Below, piece after piece: positions 41,575-50,569 of a stretch of 64,000 nt of DNA. The stretch comes from Streptomyces sp. KL109B (GTDB taxonomy: Bacteria > Actinomycetota > Actinomycetes > Streptomycetales > Streptomycetaceae): positions 186,001 to 250,000 of the forward strand of contig NZ_JASERL010000004.1 of the NCBI RefSeq assembly GCF_030766935.1, given 5' to 3'. Position numbers and translations under genes: made by a program. Position 1 is the first letter of the stretch. Each line of letters starts with the position of its first letter. The notes under the pieces were generated by a model, which was not told the origin of the DNA, made no database searches, and saw only the letters and a program-made list of their open reading frames with translations.

Positions 41575-42645
41575 ATGAACCACGACACCACCCCCGCCCC
41601 GTTGTCCCCCCGCCCCCTGCGTCACCTCATCGAGAACCAGCGGCGCCTCATGAGCGCCGCGCAGCTGAAGGCGCACGGTGTGGGCGCCGCCGCCGTGCAG
41701 GAGCAGTGCCGGGCCGGTGGGCCCTGGCAGCAGCTGTTGCCCGGTGTGTATCTGTTGCACCCCGGCCCGCCCACCAGCGAGGAGCGGCTGCACGCCGTGC
41801 TGCTGTATGCCGGGCGGGCGCCCGAACGGCGGCGGGGGCCCGTGGAGGGGGTTCCCGCGCAGCCCACCGCGCCCGGCGCCGCCGCGTACGCCGACGCCAT
41901 GGTCACCGGCCTCGCCGCCCTCACCCTGCACGGCTTCGCCTCCACTCCCCCGCTGACCTCGCTCGACCACGTCGACGTGCTCGTGCCTCGGACTCGGCGG
42001 CTGCGGTCGAGCGGGTTCGCGCGGCTGATCAGGAGCACCGGGCTGCCGACTCCCGTACAGGTCACGGGAGTTCCCGTCGCACCCGTGCCGCGCGCCATCG
42101 CCGACGCGGTCGCCCAGCTGTCCGACGCGGGCGCCGTACGGCGGCTGCTCACCGAGGCCGTACGGGGCGGGCACTGTGAACCAGCGGCTGTCGTACGGGA
42201 GTTGACGCAGGCACGGCTGCTGACCCGGCCGCATGTCGTCGACGCCGTCGACTCGCTGCTCGCGGAGGGGCGGACCATCGCCGAGGACCGGCTGTACGCG
42301 ATGGTGCGCGAGCACGCGCTGCCGGATCCGGTGTGGAACGTGGATCTGCGGCTGCCGGGCGGCCCGCACCTCGGGGGCGTCGACGCGTTCTGGCCCGATC
42401 ACTCGGTCGCGGTCGAGCTCGACACCCGGGCGCCGCGTCCGGGCCTTCGGCAGGACGACGACGCGCTCTGGAGCGAGTACGCCCGCAAGCGCGATCACCT
42501 GGAGCGGCTCGGGATCACCGTCGTACACATCACGCCGAAGAAGCTGCGGGAGTCGCTGGAGCAGCAGGCGGCCGTGGTGCGGACGGCGTTGATGGCCGCC
42601 GGGGACCGGGACCCGGCGGCGTATGTCGTCGTCCTGCCGCGGTGA
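41575..42645 (+). CDS. AbiEi/DUF559-like protein (HTH head, nuclease-like tail)
   Basis: 356 residues, cytoplasmic. The N-terminus (RLMSAAQLKAHGVGAAAVQE ... WQQLLPGVYLLHPG) resembles the winged-helix head of AbiEi-type antitoxins. The C-terminus (VWNVDLRLPGGPHLGGVDAF then HSVAVELDTR ... HITPKKLRESLE) resembles the DUF559/Vsr-like PD-(D/E)XK nuclease fold, with candidate acidic residues in GGVDAF and VELDTR. Proteins of this layout are common and usually solitary in actinomycetes; no AbiEii toxin partner is adjacent. Role unknown; a link to defence or DNA processing is only suggested. Confidence 0.75.
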   Translation: MNHDTTPAPLSPRPLRHLIENQRRLMSAAQLKAHGVGAAAVQEQCRAGGPWQQLLPGVYLLHPGPPTSEERLHAVLLYAGRAPERRRGPVEGVPAQPTAPGAAAYADAMVTGLAALTLHGFASTPPLTSLDHVDVLVPRTRRLRSSGFARLIRSTGLPTPVQVTGVPVAPVPRAIADAVAQLSDAGAVRRLLTEAVRGGHCEPAAVVRELTQARLLTRPHVVDAVDSLLAEGRTIAEDRLYAMVREHALPDPVWNVDLRLPGGPHLGGVDAFWPDHSVAVELDTRAPRPGLRQDDDALWSEYARKRDHLERLGITVVHITPKKLRESLEQQAAVVRTALMAAGDRDPAAYVVVLPR

Positions 42646-42670
42646 CCGTGATCGCCGACGGCCGCCGCGG

Positions 42671-43840
42671 TCACTTCTCGCAGAATTCCGCCAGTGCCAC
42701 CTTCGCCGGGTCGCCCGACCAGTCGCCGTTGAAGTTGAAGGCGAGCGAGTGGCCGCCGTCGGAGGTGGTCAGGGCCAGCGTCGCGGAGCCGTGGATGCCG
42801 CCGCTGTGACCCCAGACCGTTTTTCCGCAGGGCAGGTCCTCGCGGATCAGGGCGAGGCCGTAGTGGGCGGTGGGAGCGCCGGGGCCGGTGGGGACCGTCG
42901 TCTTCATCTCCTTCAGCTGGCGCTTTGGGAGCAGTTCGCCGCCGAGGAGTGCGCTGTAGAAGGTGTTCAGGTCCTTCGAGTCGGAGACGAGTTCGCCGGC
43001 GGCGCCCGCGGCCGACGGGTTCAGTTCGGTGACGTCGAGCGGCTTTCCGCTGCCGTCCTCCGTGAGCTTGGAGTACGCGCGGGAGGCCGGGAGCGGCACC
43101 GTGGGATCGGTGCCGGGCAGGGACGTCCCCGTCAGGTGGAGGGGGCCGATGACGCGGTCGCGGATCTCGTCGGCGTAGGAGCGGCCCGTGACCCGCTCGA
43201 CGACCAGGCCCGCGAGGATGTAGTTGGTGTTGGAGTAGGACCACTTCGTGCCGGGGGCGAAGTCGGGCTTGTGGCGCAGCGCGACCCGGACCAGTCGGGC
43301 CGGGGTCCAGGTGTCGTAGCGGTGCTTCAGGAAGCCGTCCTTCAGGAAGAACGTCCGCTGGAAGTCGGTGTCGTCCGTGTAGTTGAAGACGCCGCTGGTG
43401 TGGTTGAGGAGGCGGCGGAGGCTGATCCTCGTGCCGTCGTTTCCGTTGCCGGACACCAGGCCCGGCAGCCAGCGGTCGACGGTGTCGTCGAGATCGAGTT
43501 TCCCCTCGGCCTCCAGTTGGAGCAGGACCGTGGCGACGAACGTCTTGGTGAGGGAGCCGGCCCGGTAGTGGTCGTGGACGCCGCGCCGGCCTGCCGTGCC
43601 GGTCCAGGTCCGGCCGCCGACCACGGCCTGCGCCGTGGCGCCGGGGACGCCGGAACGCACCTCGGCGTCGAGCGCCCGCTGGGTGGCCCGGTGGCCGTGT
43701 CCGTGGCCGCGGCCGTCGGCCCCGGATTCGGATTCGGGCGCCGCCACCGCGGGGGCGGTGGCGGTGGCGAGTATCCCGGCTGCGACCGTCGTGATGGCGA
43801 GCACCGTCGTCGCCCCCGGCCTGATCCTGCGCTGCGGCAT
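42671..43840 (-). CDS. Secreted serine hydrolase (class C beta-lactamase / DD-peptidase family)
   Basis: 389 residues. The signal peptide (TTVLAITTVAAGILATATAPAVA) is cleaved after about 34 residues. SxxK is SLTK in YRAGSLTKTFVATVL, YxN is YSN in WSYSNTNYILAG, and the third motif is HSGG in VWGHSGGIHG. These define D-Ala-D-Ala carboxypeptidase-like enzymes of family S12; many Streptomyces members are not true beta-lactamases. The start ATG 43840 follows GAGGAGAC. A CCTGY pentamer microsatellite lies 20 bases upstream of the start, in its leader. Confidence 0.9.
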   Translation of the reverse strand: MPQRRIRPGATTVLAITTVAAGILATATAPAVAAPESESGADGRGHGHGHRATQRALDAEVRSGVPGATAQAVVGGRTWTGTAGRRGVHDHYRAGSLTKTFVATVLLQLEAEGKLDLDDTVDRWLPGLVSGNGNDGTRISLRRLLNHTSGVFNYTDDTDFQRTFFLKDGFLKHRYDTWTPARLVRVALRHKPDFAPGTKWSYSNTNYILAGLVVERVTGRSYADEIRDRVIGPLHLTGTSLPGTDPTVPLPASRAYSKLTEDGSGKPLDVTELNPSAAGAAGELVSDSKDLNTFYSALLGGELLPKRQLKEMKTTVPTGPGAPTAHYGLALIREDLPCGKTVWGHSGGIHGSATLALTTSDGGHSLAFNFNGDWSGDPAKVALAEFCEK

Positions 43841-43859
43841 GCCGTCTCCTCACATGGTG

Positions 43860-43905
43860 CCTGTCCTGTCCTGTCCTGCCCTGTCCTGCCCTGTCCTGCC
43901 CTGTC
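43860..43905. repeat. CCTGT/CCTGC pentanucleotide microsatellite
   Basis: About nine tandem CCTGY units, alternating CCTGT and CCTGC toward the right end, in the 127-base gap between the metallophosphoesterase stop and the serine hydrolase start. Slippage-prone and in the untranslated leader of the hydrolase. Confidence 0.9.
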
Positions 43906-43967
43906 GGCCGGAGGGACCTTGGAGGCCGCTGCGGGGGTTGCTCGGGGTGGGGCCGGTTGAGCAGGAT

Positions 43968-45779
43968 TCAGCCCTTTTGGAGGACGAGTTCGGTGTTGCG
44001 GTCGCCCGGGGCGCCGGAGAGCGTGGCGCGCGAGCCAGGGGCGTTGAAGGAGAGTTCGCGGTAGAGGGCTGCCAGGCCGGTCTGGGTGAGGTCCGCGAAG
44101 TCGGTGCGGTGCGGGGCCGAGGACTCGATGAGGGTGGTGAAGACGGAGAGCGTGCCGTCGTGGTTGTCGGCGATCTCGATGACGCGGGCGAGCTGCGGGA
44201 AGTCGACGTGGGAGGCCGTGGAGATCTCCCAGAATCCGGTACCGGCGCCGTCCTCGCCCGGGTGCGGGGTGATGTCGTTCTTGTGGCTGTGTCCGTTCAC
44301 CCAGGCGAGGACGGGGCGGTGGGCCGCGAGCAGGGCGGTCAGCTCCTCGCCGCCGTGGCGGTGTTCGCCGGGGCGGGTGGGGTCCTCGCGGAGGTTGCGC
44401 ATGGTCTTGGAGGTGTGGTGGGAGAAGACGATGACGTGGTCGCCGCGATGGTCTGCCTTCTTCAACTGGTCGGTCAGCCAGTCGAGTTGGGTGGTCCCGA
44501 TCGAGCCCTCGTAGTGGCCTGCCGGATCGGTCGTGTCGAGGCTGATGCCGAGGACGTCGTCGGAGACCCGGAAGGCGTAGTACTGGGTGGCGGTCGCGAG
44601 GTTGGCCTGGGTGTAGCCGTGACCGATGGGGCCGGGGCCGGTGTGGCCGGGGTCGAGGTGGGCGGCGATGTACTCGGCCGGGGTGAAGGGGGCGCGCGAC
44701 GCGTCGGGGGTGACGTGGCGCATCTTGCGTGTGTGGGAGCGGAGCAGCTCCTTGAACGCCTTGCCCTTCGGGTCGCCGCCGCCTTGCACGTTGTCCCAGA
44801 TCGCCTTGCCGGTGGCGGTGTCGAGGTCCATCAACTTGCGTCCGCCTACGGCGAATTCGGCGAAGTACGGGTCGGCGGGCGCGTAGCAGCCGCCGGGGAG
44901 GGAGTCGTGGTTGCCGACGGTGGAGTACCAGGGGAGGTTGAGGCCGGGGCTGCGGAGTTCGGAGATCGCGGCGTCGAGGAAACCGGGGATGCGGGGGAAG
45001 TGGTGCTCGCGTTTGTCGGTGTCGCGGAGGGCGGCGTCCGGGTGCCAGTACAGAGGGATGTCGCTGTTCTGGACGCCCTCGTAGTGGCGGGGGTCGCCGG
45101 TGTTCGGGCGGATGCGGCCGCCGCTCATCGCCTTGAGGAACCAGTCGAGTTCGGAGCGGGCGTTGTTGTCGGTGTTGTCGCCCGTCGTCATCACGAAGTG
45201 GAGGGGCGAGGCGGTGACGGGGGCGCCGCGCAGGGCGTTGACGCGCTCGACGAGGGCGACGGCGCCGGCGACGCTGAGCGCCTCCTGCGGGCGCCAGGCG
45301 CTGGCGGTCTGGGACCTCAGGTACTCGTAGCGCAGGGGGTGTTGTACGTCGACCAGGTGCAGGTCGGTGAACTGGACGAACGCGGCGAGCGCGGTGCGTT
45401 TGGCCTCGCGGCGGGGGTGGGCCGGGGCGAGTTCGGTGCGGACGGCGCGGGTCCAGGCGGGGCCGTCGCCGAGGCGGCGGTAGCCGGGGCCGGTGGCGGT
45501 CGCGGCCGCTATGGAGGCGAGGGTGGTGCCACGGGTGTAGGGGGCGAGGGGGGCGGCGGGGGCCTTGCGGGAGTTCGCGTGGACCGGGGCGGTGGCCGGG
45601 TGGGCGGCGGCGCGGGTTTCGCCGGCGGGGCCGAGGGCGTAGCCGATGCCGGCGGAGAGGGTGACCGCGGTGGTGGCGGTCAGGAGTGCGCGGCGGTCGA
45701 TCTCTGTGGTGGCCTTCGCGGTTGCCTTTGCGGCGGCCTTTGCGGCGGCGGTGGTGGTGACAGAGCGTATGCGCGGCAT
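43968..45779 (-). CDS. Exported metallophosphoesterase (calcineurin-like, TIGR03767-type)
   Basis: 603 residues. The N-terminus has an Ala/Lys-rich stretch (AAAKAAAKATAKATTEI), then DRRALLTATTAVTLSAGIGYA, a Tat-like signal with twin Arg. The dimetal site is visible as FTDLHLVDVQH, MTTGDNTDNN, STVGNHDSLPGG, VIVFSHHTSKT and WVNGHSHKND. Such enzymes hydrolyse phosphomonoesters or diesters outside the membrane. ATG 45779 follows GGGGAGA. A PHO-box-like direct repeat lies about 220 bases upstream, so phosphate control is plausible. Substrate unknown. Confidence 0.9.
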   Translation of the reverse strand: MPRIRSVTTTAAAKAAAKATAKATTEIDRRALLTATTAVTLSAGIGYALGPAGETRAAAHPATAPVHANSRKAPAAPLAPYTRGTTLASIAAATATGPGYRRLGDGPAWTRAVRTELAPAHPRREAKRTALAAFVQFTDLHLVDVQHPLRYEYLRSQTASAWRPQEALSVAGAVALVERVNALRGAPVTASPLHFVMTTGDNTDNNARSELDWFLKAMSGGRIRPNTGDPRHYEGVQNSDIPLYWHPDAALRDTDKREHHFPRIPGFLDAAISELRSPGLNLPWYSTVGNHDSLPGGCYAPADPYFAEFAVGGRKLMDLDTATGKAIWDNVQGGGDPKGKAFKELLRSHTRKMRHVTPDASRAPFTPAEYIAAHLDPGHTGPGPIGHGYTQANLATATQYYAFRVSDDVLGISLDTTDPAGHYEGSIGTTQLDWLTDQLKKADHRGDHVIVFSHHTSKTMRNLREDPTRPGEHRHGGEELTALLAAHRPVLAWVNGHSHKNDITPHPGEDGAGTGFWEISTASHVDFPQLARVIEIADNHDGTLSVFTTLIESSAPHRTDFADLTQTGLAALYRELSFNAPGSRATLSGAPGDRNTELVLQKG

Positions 45780-45997
45780 GGCGCGGTCTCCCCGAGTGCG
45801 GACGCGTCGATCGGTCACGGTCGGGCCGGTCCGGCTCTGCTCGGCCGAACCGGCCCTCCGTACGGGATCGTTGGCAGTGGGGATGACCTGTGCGTGAACG
45901 GCGACGCAACGGGTAGCGCCGATCGCGGTACGTCGATCATGGCGGGGGCGGGCGGGGGCCGCGATGTCACACGGGGGTGCGCCGGGGGCGCCTCGGC

Positions 45998-46015
45998 GGT
46001 CACTCCGTGTTCATC
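45998..46015. promoter_or_regulatory. PHO-box-like direct repeat
   Basis: GGTCACT-CCGT-GTTCATC: two heptamers, each fitting the G(G/T)TCA(C/T)(C/T) unit of the PhoP box, spaced 11 bp apart. It lies 219 bases upstream of the metallophosphoesterase start and is oriented on the opposite strand to that gene. Confidence 0.4.
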
Positions 46016-46212
46016 TTTCGGGGAACGGGGGGGCCTGCCGGGACCGGGTCCTCTGTTGCGCGGCACCGTGCGCCGCCTTGCCCACCCTGCCGTCCAAGGC
46101 GGCAGATTGCCCAAGGCGGTTGCGGCACCCCATCGGACCGACGCCCCCGGAGGGGGCGGGTGGGTGGGAGATGGCCGGAGGCCAACGGCCTGTTCAGCGG
46201 CGGGCGGGCAAA

Positions 46213-46263
46213 TCGAGCCCCTGCGGCGATTGAGCAGCGGGGGCCGGGGCGGAGCCCCGTGGC
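46213..46263 (-). repeat. Dispersed repeat family A, copy 6 (reverse orientation)
   Basis: AGCCCCTGCGGCGATTGAGC then CCGGGGCGGAGCCCCG. It sits 28 bases past the NUDIX stop and probably contributes a terminator hairpin. Confidence 0.85.
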
Positions 46264-46290
46264 GTGGGGACGGTGCCGGGGAAGAGGGGG

Positions 46291-46767
46291 TCAGGCGGCC
46301 GGAGGGTGGGGGACGCGGCCTGGGGGGATGTGGCCGTCCGTGGGGCGGGCACGCCACAGGTGCATGCCTACGTCGACCAGTTCGACGCGCGGCAGGTCCT
46401 GGACCGCGTCGAGGTCGTGCCACGCCGCCATGTCCGTCGAGCCGTTCTCCTCGTGGCGGAGGGCGCCGCCGGTGATGTCACCTTCGTAGACGAGGCGCAG
46501 ACCGTGGAAGTCGGCGACCTTGCCCAGCTTGCGCGGATAGCGCCGCAGCACCGAGTGGACCCCGAGGAGCGCGACCGGGTCGACGACGTACCCCGTCTCC
46601 TCGTCGACCTCCCGGATCACCGTCGCGTACGGGTCCTCCCCGTGATCCATCCCCCCACCCGGCAGGGTCCACCGTTTGCTTCCGTCCCCCGCGACCCAGC
46701 GGGCGAGCAACACCTGCCCCTCCCGGACGCACACGGCGTAGGCCGCCACCCTGAGCTCTTTGTTCAT
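46291..46767 (-). CDS. NUDIX hydrolase
   Basis: 158 residues. The NUDIX box is complete: GGGMDHGEDPYATVIREVDE then ETGYVV, supplying the metal-binding glutamates (REVDEE). The fold hydrolyses nucleoside diphosphates linked to another group, often for nucleotide clean-up. The N-terminus MNKELRVAAYAVCV is typical. The substrate is not predictable. Divergent from the secreted subtilase, sharing a 214-base promoter region with a palindrome at 46848. Confidence 0.9.
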   Translation of the reverse strand: MNKELRVAAYAVCVREGQVLLARWVAGDGSKRWTLPGGGMDHGEDPYATVIREVDEETGYVVDPVALLGVHSVLRRYPRKLGKVADFHGLRLVYEGDITGGALRHEENGSTDMAAWHDLDAVQDLPRVELVDVGMHLWRARPTDGHIPPGRVPHPPAA

Positions 46768-46847
46768 CCCCTGACGCTAGAGGTATCCGCGCTCTTGTGC
46801 AGGGCTTACGCGCCTTGCCGGTCCCGTCACGTTTTGGGCGGCGTGAC

Positions 46848-46869
46848 GCATGGCGGAAGTACGCCATGC
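46848..46869. promoter_or_regulatory. Perfect 8-bp palindrome between the NUDIX and subtilase genes
   Basis: GCATGGCG-GAAGTA-CGCCATGC. Symmetric operator-like site 81 bases from the NUDIX start and 113 bases before the subtilase start. The cognate regulator is unknown. Confidence 0.5.
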
Positions 46870-46981
46870 CCACATCGTGACTCGGGCAACTCTCCCCAAA
46901 CCGAGGTCACTTGCGTAAAGCTGAGCGGTCATCCGGCACCGAAATCCGGATTCCTTTCACCATTTACGTACAGGGATGCTG

Positions 46982-49900
46982 ATGACCAACGATCCCCAGC
47001 GCGCGCCGATATCCGGAGCGAGACGCGCGGCCCGGCTCGCGGCGGCCGCCGCCGTCGTGGCCGCGCTCACCGCCACCGCCGGGCCGCTCCCGATGGCCCT
47101 CGCCGCCGACACCGACCCGGCCCCGACCCCGGCCGCCACCGTGAAGTCCGCGAGCGACAAGCTCGGCGCGCAGGACGCCGAACTGCTCGCGAAGGCCCAG
47201 GCCGAGGGCAAGAAGAACGTGACCATGATGGTCGCGACGGCCCCCGGGAAGACCGAGCAGGTCGCCGACCAGTTCGACGCCGTCAAGGGCGGCTCCGTGG
47301 GCCGCACCTACGACAAGCTCGGCTACGTACGGGCGACGGTCCCGACCAAGAGCGCCGAGGCCGCCATCAAGGCCGCCGAGAAGCTCGACTCGGTGCACGC
47401 CATCGACCTGCGCCAGGAGATCGCCCTCGACGACCCGACGCCGGCCGCGGACACCACCAAGGACGCGGACCGCGCGGCCACCGGCTCGTACAGCGGCCCC
47501 GGCAAGGACACGCCCGCCAAGAACCCGTACAACCCGTCCTTCGAGACGGGCGCCGTCGACTTCGTGAAGCAGCACCCGAAGGCGGACGGCCGCGGCACCA
47601 CCATCGGCATCCTCGACTCCGGCGTCGACCTCGGCCACCCGGCGCTGCAGAAGACCACGACGGGCGAGCGCAAGATCGTCGACTGGGTCACCGCGACCGA
47701 CCCGATCGTCGACGGGGACGCCACCTGGCGGCCGATGACCACGCAGGTGACCGGTCCGACGTTCACGTACAACGGCCGTACGTACAAGGCGGGTTCGGGC
47801 TCGTACGGGATCAGCACCTTCGCCGAGTCCGTCACCGCGGGCGGCGACGCGAAGGGCGACGCGAACCGGGACGGCGACACCACCGACAAGTGGGGCGTCC
47901 TGTACGACGCGGCGAAGGGCACGGTGACCGTCGACCTCAACGACAACGCCGACTTCACCGACGACACCCCGATGAAGCCGTACAAGGACGGCTACCAGGT
48001 CGGGTACTTCGGCAAGGACGACCCGTCGACCGATGTCGTCGAGCGGCAGCCGTTCGTGGTCGAGGTCCGCAAGGACGTGCCCATGGACCCGTACGGCGGT
48101 GACTGGGTCGGCAAGAAGGCCGACTTCGTCAACATCGGCGTCATCGAGTCCGAGCACGGCACGCACGTCGCGGGCATCACCGCCGCCAACTCGCTGTTCG
48201 GCAACAAGAACATGAACGGCGCCGCGCCCGGCGCCAAGCTGGTCTCCTCGCGGGCCTGCACGTGGACCGGCGGCTGCACGAACGTCGCGCTGACCGAGGG
48301 CATGGCCGACCTCGTGACGAAGCGCGGCGTCGACATCGTGAACATGTCGATCGGCGGGCTTCCGGCGCTGAACGACGGCGACAACGCGCGCGCCGAGCTC
48401 TACACGCGCCTCATCGACGAGTACGGCGTGCAGCTCGTCATCTCGGCGGGCAACTCCGGCCCCGGCGCCAACACCATCGGCGACCCGGGGCTCGCCGACA
48501 AGGTGCTGTCCGTCGGCGCGTCCATCTCGAAGGACACTTGGGCCGCCAACTACGGCTCCGCCGTCGAGAAGCCGTACGCGATGATGCCGTTCTCCTCGCG
48601 CGGCCCGCGCGAGGACGGCGGCTTCGCGCCGGTCATCTCGGCGCCCGGCGCCGCGATCAACAGCACGCAGACCTGGCTGCCGGGTTCGCCGGTCGCCGAG
48701 GCGGGTTACTCGCTGCCGGCCGGTTACTCGATGCTTCAGGGCACCTCGATGGCCTCGCCGCAGGCGGCGGGCGCGAGCGCGCTGCTGATCTCGGCGGCCA
48801 AGCAGAAGAAGGTGGACCTGTCCCCCGCGAAGCTGCGCACCGCGCTCACCTCGACCGCCAAGCACATCAGCGGTGAGCAGGCGTACGCGGAGGGCTCCGG
48901 CCTCATCGACATCGTCGACGCGTGGGACGCGATCGAGGACGGCGCGGCCAAGGCGGGCGCGCACACGTACACGGTAAAGGCGCCCGTCGACACCGCCCTC
49001 GAACAGGAGTTGAGGACGCCGGGCTTCGGCACGGGCCTCTACGACCGCGAGGGCGGCCTCAAGGCCGGGCAGAAGAAGACGTACGACGTCACGATCACGC
49101 GTACGTCGGGTTCGTCGAAGCCGGTGGCGCACCGGGTGTCGCTGAAGAACAACTCGGGTGACACGTTCGACGTGGTCGGGTCCGGGCTCGTCTTCCTGCC
49201 GCTGAACAAGCCGGTGACGGTGAAGGTGCAGGCCAAGCCGTCCGCGGCGGGGCTGCGGAGCGCGATCCTGCGCGTCGACGACCCGAAGACGGAGGGCGTC
49301 GACCAGCAGATCATGACGACGGTCGTCGTCTCGTCGCCGGTCAAGTACACGTACCAGGCGAAGAGTTCGGTGCAGCGCAACAGCGTGAAGTCGTACTTCC
49401 TGACGGTGCCGGAGGGGGCCACGTCCCTTGAGGTGCGGATGAGCGGGCTCGCGGACAAGAGCCAGACCCGGTTCATCTCCATCCACCCGTACGGCGTTCC
49501 GGTCGACCCGACGTCGACGCCGAACTGCTACCCGAACTACGGGGACGGTACGGGGGCCGGGTGCCGTCCGGACCTGCGTTCGTACGCCGATCCGCAGGCC
49601 GGTGTGTGGGAGGTGGAGGTCGAGTCGCGTCGTACGTCGCCGCTGCTCGACAACCCGTACACGCTCGACGTCGCCGTGCTCGGTGTCGCCTTCGACCCGG
49701 CGGTGCAGACGCTTCCCGAGGCGAAGGTGGGCACGCCCACCGCCGTGTCCTGGGACGTGAAGAACAACTTCGCGGCCATCAACGGCGGGAAGCTGCAGGG
49801 CGGTTCGCTCGGTTCGTCGAAGTCGGCGCGGCCGACGATCGCGGACGGCGCCAGGCAGACGTCGACGGTCGACGTGCCCGAGGGCGCGGAGCGGCTCGAC

Positions 49901-50314
49901 GTGTCCATCGGCAAGGTCTCCGACCCGGCGGCCGATCTCGACCTCACGGTCTACGACGCGGCGGGCAAGGTCGTCGGGTCCTCGGCCGACGGGGACTCCG
50001 AGGAGGCGGTGAGCGTCGCGAAGCCGGCCGCCGGTACGTACACGGTGAGGGTGGACGGGTACGCGGTGCCGTCCGGGTCGACGGCGTACGACTACGTCGA
50101 TGTCTTCGTCGCGCCGTCGCTCGGTGCGGTGAAGGTCGACGGGTCGAAGGCGGTGTCGATGGCGAGTGGGGCGTCGGCGTCTGTTGGCGCGGAGGTTGTC
50201 GCGGGGGCCGCGGCGCCGGAGGGGCGGGAGTTCTTCGGTGAGGTGCGGTTGGTGAATGAGCGGGGGGTTGTTGCGGGGGTCGGTCGCGTGAACCTGGAGA
50301 AGGTCACGCCATAG
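46982..50314 (+). CDS. Large secreted subtilisin-like serine protease (S8)
   Basis: 1110 residues. Signal peptide (RAARLAAAAAVVAALTATAG), then an inhibitor-like propeptide (about 50-150). The catalytic triad: Asp in GILDSGVDLGHP near 212, His in EHGTHVAGITAA near 393, Ser in GTSMASPQAAG near 589. Between Asp and His is a long insert (about 150 residues). C-terminal beta-rich domains follow, with no membrane anchor. Likely an extracellular nutrient or developmental protease. ATG 46982 is chosen because AGGG lies six bases upstream; the in-frame ATG at 46976 lacks a site. Hairpin terminator downstream. Confidence 0.94.
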   Translation: MTNDPQRAPISGARRAARLAAAAAVVAALTATAGPLPMALAADTDPAPTPAATVKSASDKLGAQDAELLAKAQAEGKKNVTMMVATAPGKTEQVADQFDAVKGGSVGRTYDKLGYVRATVPTKSAEAAIKAAEKLDSVHAIDLRQEIALDDPTPAADTTKDADRAATGSYSGPGKDTPAKNPYNPSFETGAVDFVKQHPKADGRGTTIGILDSGVDLGHPALQKTTTGERKIVDWVTATDPIVDGDATWRPMTTQVTGPTFTYNGRTYKAGSGSYGISTFAESVTAGGDAKGDANRDGDTTDKWGVLYDAAKGTVTVDLNDNADFTDDTPMKPYKDGYQVGYFGKDDPSTDVVERQPFVVEVRKDVPMDPYGGDWVGKKADFVNIGVIESEHGTHVAGITAANSLFGNKNMNGAAPGAKLVSSRACTWTGGCTNVALTEGMADLVTKRGVDIVNMSIGGLPALNDGDNARAELYTRLIDEYGVQLVISAGNSGPGANTIGDPGLADKVLSVGASISKDTWAANYGSAVEKPYAMMPFSSRGPREDGGFAPVISAPGAAINSTQTWLPGSPVAEAGYSLPAGYSMLQGTSMASPQAAGASALLISAAKQKKVDLSPAKLRTALTSTAKHISGEQAYAEGSGLIDIVDAWDAIEDGAAKAGAHTYTVKAPVDTALEQELRTPGFGTGLYDREGGLKAGQKKTYDVTITRTSGSSKPVAHRVSLKNNSGDTFDVVGSGLVFLPLNKPVTVKVQAKPSAAGLRSAILRVDDPKTEGVDQQIMTTVVVSSPVKYTYQAKSSVQRNSVKSYFLTVPEGATSLEVRMSGLADKSQTRFISIHPYGVPVDPTSTPNCYPNYGDGTGAGCRPDLRSYADPQAGVWEVEVESRRTSPLLDNPYTLDVAVLGVAFDPAVQTLPEAKVGTPTAVSWDVKNNFAAINGGKLQGGSLGSSKSARPTIADGARQTSTVDVPEGAERLDVSIGKVSDPAADLDLTVYDAAGKVVGSSADGDSEEAVSVAKPAAGTYTVRVDGYAVPSGSTAYDYVDVFVAPSLGAVKVDGSKAVSMASGASASVGAEVVAGAAAPEGREFFGEVRLVNERGVVAGVGRVNLEKVTP

Positions 50315-50335
50315 CCTCCGGCGGTACGTGAGTGG

Positions 50336-50363
50336 GGGGCGGTCACCTGCGGGTGACCGCCCC
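50336..50363 (+). terminator. Terminator after the subtilase
   Basis: GGGGCGGTCACC / GGTGACCGCCCC, 12-bp perfect stem, four-base loop, 21 bases past the stop codon. Confidence 0.82.
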
Positions 50364-50382
50364 TCCCGGCGTTACGGCCTCG

Positions 50383-50569
50383 GGGCTCCGCCCCGGACCC
50401 CGCTGCTCAAGCGCCGCAGGGGCTAGAAAAGATCGGGGCTCCGCCCCGGACCCCGCGCCTCAAACGCCGGCGGGGCTGGAAAGAAACGCCGCAGGGGCTG
50501 GAAAGATCGGGGCCCCGCGCCTCAAGCGCCGGCGGGGCTGGAGAAGGCTCAAACGGCGTAGAGGGTTGA
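50383..50569. repeat. Dispersed repeat family A, cluster of copies (copy 7)
   Basis: At least two complete modules (GGGGCTCCGCCCCGGACCCC, from about 50384 and 50434) and four to five tail units (CAAGCGCCGCAGGGGCT, CAAACGCCGGCGGGGCT and variants) lie head to tail, ending at the stop of the next gene. The densest cluster of full modules in the window. Confidence 0.85.

Larger units (their letters stand above)
45780..46290. other. Intergenic region with PHO-box-like site and repeat family A
   Basis: About 510 bases without a convincing gene. It holds the promoter region of the metallophosphoesterase, a PHO-box-like repeat (45998-46015), and an inverted-orientation family-A repeat (46213-46263) just beyond the NUDIX stop. 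Confidence 0.7.

Noticed and set aside
42671..43840. True beta-lactamase
   Set aside because: The motifs SLTK, YSN and HSGG fit the wider S12 serine hydrolase group; nothing in the sequence or context shows antibiotic hydrolysis.
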